NCBI GenBank assembly: GCA_902781215.1 | Contig: CACZIO010000026.1 | Span: 1 to 40,474 of the forward strand | Origin: an uncultured Lachnospiraceae bacterium | GTDB lineage: Bacteria; Bacillota; Clostridia; Lachnospirales; Lachnospiraceae | DNA length: 40,474 nt | Direction: 5' to 3' | Shown here: one piece after another, positions 37,201 to 40,474 of the stretch | How the letters are laid out: every line of letters begins with the position of its first letter | How positions within the stretch are numbered: position 1 is the stretch's first letter | The notes under the pieces: model-generated | Told to the model about the DNA's origin: nothing | The model's database searches: none | Seen by the model: only the letters and a program-made list of their open reading frames with translations | Position numbers and translations under genes: made by a program

Positions 37201-37670
37201 CGGGAGAAGCCATCGGCTATGACAGGAAACTCCACCGGGCCATGTACAAGGCCCTGATCGCCTCCGGCGTGCGCCTGCGCAGCTACGGCACCGTTGTCGT
37301 CAGCGTCGCGGATGAGGACAAGATCGAGACTATTCCCCTGATCAGGCGCTTCTATGACATGGGCTTCAACATCGAGGCGACCACGCTCACGGGTGAATAT
37401 CTCAAAAAGGCAGGAATCCACACCCGCATCCGCCGCAAGCCCAGCGAGGGAAGCAGTGAGATCCTGGATTCCATCCGCACCGGCTTTGTCAGCTACGTGA
37501 TCAATACCAGGGCCATCCTGTCCGGTGTCCACTACGGGGACGGCGTCCGGATCCGCGCCTGCGCCACACAGAACAATGTCCCTATGCTGACATCTCTCGA
37601 CACCGTCCGCATGCTGCTGGATGTTCTGGAGGAAATGACCATGGGAATCTCCACGATCGATGCGGTGTGA
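34218..37670 (+). CDS. carB: carbamoyl-phosphate synthase large subunit (second, longer copy)
   Basis: A 1150-residue CarB, about 75 residues longer than the copy at 13402. Both synthetase halves are present ([21 protein letters not shown] at the start and [21 protein letters not shown] at about residue 630), and the C-terminal regulatory domain ends [19 protein letters not shown]. The extra length is in insertions at about nt 35310-35375, 35605-35690 and 35975-36085, in low-complexity or poorly conserved stretches. The C-terminal domain differs clearly from the other copy (NTRAILSG in place of NTPMGKGA), which suggests different allosteric control. AAGGAGG precedes the ATG; an in-frame ATG at 34179 lacks one. 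It is in the same unit as carA. Confidence 0.95.
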   Translation: [1150 protein letters not shown]

Positions 37671-37734
37671 AGCTGCATCACCGTCTGGCAGCTGCGAAGC
37701 AAGCGCTCCCTCTGCGAATGTATGCCTTGGCAAA

Positions 37735-37770
37735 GCCTGCGCAATGATGTGCTGCGGCATGGATGGAAAG
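37735..37770 (+). repeat. copy of the 8385-type repeat upstream of guaA
   Basis: GCCTGCGCA (37735-37743), five variable bases, GTGCT, one variable base and CGGCATGG, then GGAAAG closely match 8385-8420 in order and spacing. Nearby GCTGCGAAGC and TGCCTTGGCA can form small stems. The 207-bp gap between carB and guaA shows no T-run terminator. Confidence 0.55.
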
Positions 37771-37877
37771 CTGCAAACCGCAGGCCGGAGATTGACAGAT
37801 GTGCGCAAAGACTGGTAAATTTGCACTATATCCCTTTCATCAAGTATGTCTGTGAACAGGAGGTCATCACTGCAGGT

Positions 37878-39599
37878 ATGGGAAGAGAGCTAGTCATCAT
37901 CCTGGATTTCGGCGGACAGTATAAACAGCTGATCGCCCGCCGTGTCCGCGAATGCAATGTATATTGCGAGATCCACCCGCATACACTTTCGATTGAAAAA
38001 ATCAAGGCCATGGACCCGAAGGGAATCATCCTGACCGGCGGTCCCGCCAGCGTCTACGATGAGAAATCCCCCACATGTTCACCGGAGCTCTTCGCGCTCG
38101 ACATCCCGGTCCTGGGGATCTGTTACGGATCCCAGCTCATGGCCTACCGGGCAGGGGCGCCTATGTCTGCCGCAGCCGCTGACAGTGCGGCTGAAAATGA
38201 CGGACCGGCGGCAGACAGGTTCGGCTCCAATCCGGATGCCGTGAAGACAGCTCCCGTCAGCGAATACGGCAGGACAGAGGTCATCATCGACGCACCGGAT
38301 TCCATGCTGTTCAGGGATGTCGTTCTCTCCGGCGGTCAGAGTGGACCGAGCGGACAAGACATAGATCACGGACAGGATGAGAATAAAACCGACGTACAAG
38401 CCGGATCCACCATCTGCTGGATGAGCCACACGGACTATATCGCAAATATTCCGGACGGCTTCCGGATCACGGCCCACACGGCCCACTGCCCGGTGGCGGC
38501 CATGGAGAACCCTGAGAGGAAGCTCTATGCCGTCCAGTTCCACCCGGAGGTGGTCCACACACCCGAGGGCACGAAGATGCTGCGCAGCTTTGTCATGGAT
38601 GTCTGCGGCTGCAGGGGCGACTGGGTCATGTCCTCCTTCGCGGAGCAGACCATTCAGGAACTGCGCGACAAGATCGGGGATCAGCACGTCCTGCTGGGCC
38701 TGTCCGGCGGCGTCGATTCCACCGTCGCGGCCGCCCTCCTGTCCAGAGCCATCGGCGACCAGCTCCACTGTGTCTTTGTCGATCACGGTCTCATGCGCAA
38801 GAACGAGGGCGACGAGGTGGAGCAGATCTTCGGACCGGACGGGGACTTCGACCTGCACTTCATCCGTGTCAACGCCCAGGAGAAGTTTTACCGGCGTCTC
38901 ATCGGCCAGACTGACCCCGAGACCAAGCGCAAGATCATCGGGGAGGAATTCCCCCGCGTCTTCGGGGATGAGGCCAGAAAACTCAGGGGCAGGGTCCGCT
39001 ACCTGGCCCAGGGCACCATCTATCCGGACGTCGTCGAAAGCGGCGACGGCAAGACCGGCGACGTCATCAAATCCCACCACAATGTGGGCGGACTCCCCAT
39101 TGAGCTGGTCCGCGAACTGGGCTTTGACGAGACGCCTATCGAGCCCCTCCGCATGCTCTTCAAGGACGAGGTCCGCCGCGTGGGCCTCGAGCTGGGCATC
39201 CCCCGCGACCTGGTCTACCGCCAGCCCTTCCCGGGGCCCGGCCTGGCCGTCCGCATCGTCGGCGAGATCACGCCCTACAAGGTCCAGATCGTCCAGGAGG
39301 CCGACTACATCTTCCGTGAGGAGCTGCACAAGGCCGGCGCAGACGAGGGACTGGGTCAGTACTTCGCCGCCCTCTCCAACATGCACAGCGTCGGCGTCAT
39401 GGGAGACCACCGGACCTATGGCCTGGCCGTTGTCCTCCGCGCCGTCATCACCAGCGACTTCATGACCGCCGAGGCCGCCAACATCCCCTGGGAGGTCCTC
39501 CAGACCACCATGAACCGCATCATCAACGAGGTCGACGGCGTCAACCGCGTCCTCTACGACATCACCAGCAAACCGCCCGGAACCATAGAGCTGGAATAA
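37878..39599 (+). CDS. guaA: GMP synthase (glutamine-hydrolysing)
   Basis: A 573-residue GMP synthase, converting XMP to GMP with glutamine and ATP. The class I glutaminase domain starts [21 protein letters not shown], with nucleophile Cys82 in GICYGSQLM and histidine in FHPEVVHT. The ATP-pyrophosphatase domain has [12 protein letters not shown], and the dimer domain ends KPPGTIELE. Two low-complexity insertions of about 25-30 residues interrupt the glutaminase domain (nt 38154-38265 and 38330-38405), so it is longer than E. coli GuaA (525). I chose ATG 37878, with GGAGG 14 nt upstream; the frame stays open back to 37722 but that part has no family similarity. Last gene of the amidotransferase unit. 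Confidence 0.96.
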   Translation: MGRELVIILDFGGQYKQLIARRVRECNVYCEIHPHTLSIEKIKAMDPKGIILTGGPASVYDEKSPTCSPELFALDIPVLGICYGSQLMAYRAGAPMSAAAADSAAENDGPAADRFGSNPDAVKTAPVSEYGRTEVIIDAPDSMLFRDVVLSGGQSGPSGQDIDHGQDENKTDVQAGSTICWMSHTDYIANIPDGFRITAHTAHCPVAAMENPERKLYAVQFHPEVVHTPEGTKMLRSFVMDVCGCRGDWVMSSFAEQTIQELRDKIGDQHVLLGLSGGVDSTVAAALLSRAIGDQLHCVFVDHGLMRKNEGDEVEQIFGPDGDFDLHFIRVNAQEKFYRRLIGQTDPETKRKIIGEEFPRVFGDEARKLRGRVRYLAQGTIYPDVVESGDGKTGDVIKSHHNVGGLPIELVRELGFDETPIEPLRMLFKDEVRRVGLELGIPRDLVYRQPFPGPGLAVRIVGEITPYKVQIVQEADYIFREELHKAGADEGLGQYFAALSNMHSVGVMGDHRTYGLAVVLRAVITSDFMTAEAANIPWEVLQTTMNRIINEVDGVNRVLYDITSKPPGTIELE

Positions 39600-39606
39600 T
39601 GTACAA

Positions 39607-39652
39607 AAGTCCGAGAATCCTTATTTATAAGGGCTTTCGGACTTCTTTTTTT
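39607..39652 (+). terminator. intrinsic terminator after guaA
   Basis: AAGTCCGA (39607-39614) pairs with TCGGACTT (39637-39644), with an inner CCTTA/TAAGG stem, followed by a T-run to 39652. It lies 8 bp after the guaA stop and ends the unit that starts at 29301. Confidence 0.88.
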
Positions 39653-39741
39653 GTCAGTGACAATCACATGACAATAATTTTAAATAGGTACTGGAACGAG
39701 AGTTCCGCTTTCGCAAATGAAAACCCAGGAGGAGATAGATT

Positions 39742-39774
39742 GTGATTTCGCTGATTGTTTCACTGATCGTATGA
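39742..39774 (+). CDS. possible 10-codon hydrophobic micro-ORF
   Basis: AGGAGGA lies 8 nt before GTG 39742, which opens a 10-codon frame reading MISLIVSLIV and ending TGA. The ribosome site is the best in the 39653-40219 gap, and the peptide is an internally repeated hydrophobic string. It may be a leader peptide, a remnant or chance. A GGAAC/GTTCC hairpin lies upstream at about 39693-39706. An overlapping 36-codon frame (39717-39827) has no ribosome site. Confidence 0.25.
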   Translation: MISLIVSLIV

Positions 39775-39988
39775 TGATAGATAAGACACACAACGGTTCC
39801 ACTATCGTGATGAGAAAAAAGCTGTGATGAAAACTTCCAGTTTGAGGAGATAACGGATTGAAGGCAGATCGGATTCCGGCAGGCGGGAAGATCCGGCAGT
39901 TCAGAATGTCCGATTTGCGAAAAACCCGGTACTGATCGGCAGCAAAAGCTATTTCTGCTCCAGTCAGGATTGCCGCTTTGTCATCTGA

Positions 39989-40103
39989 CGAAAAATATAA
40001 AACAAATACTGCGAAAAACATAAAATAAAAGAGACGAAAAGCGCAAAACATAAACCGCGAAAAGTATAAAACAAACCTTGCGAAAATGACAAAATCAAGA
40101 TAA
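39989..40103. repeat. five tandem 23-bp repeats upstream of the ATPase gene
   Basis: Units start at 39989, 40012, 40035, 40058 and 40081, exactly 23 bp apart. The consensus is CGAAAA, four variable bases, AAAAYA, a few A, then variable. The period is about two turns of B-DNA and not a multiple of three, so it is DNA-level structure and not a coding repeat. There are no spacers, so it is not CRISPR. It may be a set of operators or a bent A-tract element. Confidence 0.85.
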
Positions 40104-40104
40104 G

Positions 40105-40219
40105 ATGGCATTCAAAGGGCAACGTACTTATCATACGAGACATAATATGGCGTCCTGGAGGACGTCAGCAAGTCGAGCATCTGCAGTAATACTTGCTGCA
40201 GGGAGTAGGAGAATGCCAT
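40105..40219. repeat. inverted repeats in the leader of the ATPase gene
   Basis: ATGGCATTC (40105-40113) is perfectly inverted as GAATGCCAT (40211-40219), directly before the ATG. Inside it lie CGTCCT/AGGACG (about 40151-40164) and CAGCAAGT (40166-40173) with ACTTGCTG (40191-40198). The outer pairing would cover the ribosome site GGAG (40208-40211), so the fold could limit translation. Confidence 0.6.
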
Positions 40220-40474
40220 ATGGAATATATCAGGAGAATTGTGGATCAGGAGATTGATAAAAGAATAAAGGCTTTCAATGCGATCAATATTATAGGGCCC
40301 AAGGGGAGCGGCAAGACCAGGACCGCTCAGGAGAGATGCAAGACAATCATTGAATTCCAGGATGAAGAGCGCCGTGATGGTTACCTGGCTGTTGCTGAAA
40401 CGGCACCTCGACTGTTTTTCTCCAATGATAAGCCAATTCTTTTTGATGAATGGCAGGATGCCCCTAAAATCTGG
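40220..40474 (+). CDS. DUF4143-type AAA ATPase, 3' end beyond window
   Basis: The first 85 residues of an ATPase cut by the window end. It starts MEYIRRIVDQEIDKRIKAFNAI, with Walker A GPKGSGKT at about residues 27-34 and Walker B PILFDEWQDAP. This is the N-terminal AAA_14 half typical of proteins that end in DUF4143, a widespread family of uncertain role. GGAG lies 8 nt before the ATG. An ATG at 40213 is in another frame. The base composition is lower in GC than the genes before it, and the gap upstream carries tandem repeats, so this may be a horizontally acquired gene. Confidence 0.85.
   Translation, partial: MEYIRRIVDQEIDKRIKAFNAINIIGPKGSGKTRTAQERCKTIIEFQDEERRDGYLAVAETAPRLFFSNDKPILFDEWQDAPKIW

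Noticed and set aside
39989-40103. CRISPR array
   Set aside because: Repeats are contiguous and degenerate with no spacers, and no cas gene is present.
39680-40111. Minus-strand frame rich in Phe and Tyr after guaA
   Set aside because: Its aromatic stretch is just the complement of the 23-bp A-rich repeats, whose period is not a multiple of three; no ribosome site seen.

Overview
The window looks like chromosome from a moderately GC-rich Clostridia-type Firmicute, most like the Lachnospiraceae. The basis is gene content (MurT/GatD, a cluster of class I and II glutamine amidotransferases, AI-2E family permease, a DUF4143-type ATPase), strong Shine-Dalgarno sequences, sigma-A-like promoters and intrinsic terminators. 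I cannot name a genus. No rRNA, tRNA, CRISPR array, transposase or phage gene was seen.

Layout. (1) 1-9.6 kb is a cell-surface glycopolymer region on the + strand: an LtaS/OpgB-like phosphoglycerol transferase cut by the window start, a GT4 glycosyltransferase, a polysaccharide pyruvyl transferase, a DUF4422 protein, a rhomboid protease, a Wzy-like membrane protein and an FrhB-like iron-sulfur protein. Its gaps hold a promoter/short leader/terminator unit and clusters of strong hairpins. (2) 9.7-13.1 kb has malQ and a convergent membrane-anchored SGNH-hydrolase-like protein sharing a bidirectional terminator. (3) 13.4-19.7 kb has a stand-alone carB and a large secreted fusion of internalin-like leucine-rich repeats with a metallo-beta-lactamase-fold domain. 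(4) 19.8-26.5 kb has pncB (minus strand), divergent from an AI-2E-family permease, a DUF1349 protein and a NitT/TauT-type ABC importer. (5) 26.5-39.65 kb is a block in which almost every enzyme uses the amide nitrogen of glutamine: murT-gatD, asnB, carA, pyrG, a second carB and guaA. (6) The end has a 23-bp five-fold tandem repeat ahead of a truncated DUF4143-type AAA ATPase.

The most interesting signal is in block 5. The murT-gatD and asnB-carA-pyrG-carB-guaA units start with the same module: TTGACA, exactly 16 nt, TATAAT, a leader of only a few nucleotides, then a terminator hairpin whose first 14 nt of stem (GCAAAGGCGCTTGA) are identical, while the inner stem differs in sequence but keeps its pairing. 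A small hairpin with an AAAGGC hexaloop can form inside the terminator arm; it has A at loop position 1 and G at position 4, like ANTAR antiterminator targets. I infer a shared attenuation switch that tunes glutamine-consuming enzymes from different pathways (cell wall amidation, asparagine, carbamoyl phosphate, CTP, GMP) to nitrogen supply. The regulator is not in the window.

Other notable structure: intergenic hairpin clusters with related copies kilobases apart, GAACCGTC-core tandem repeats in two gaps, a carB paralogue pair, and low-complexity insertions in AsnB, CarB and GuaA of the amidotransferase block.
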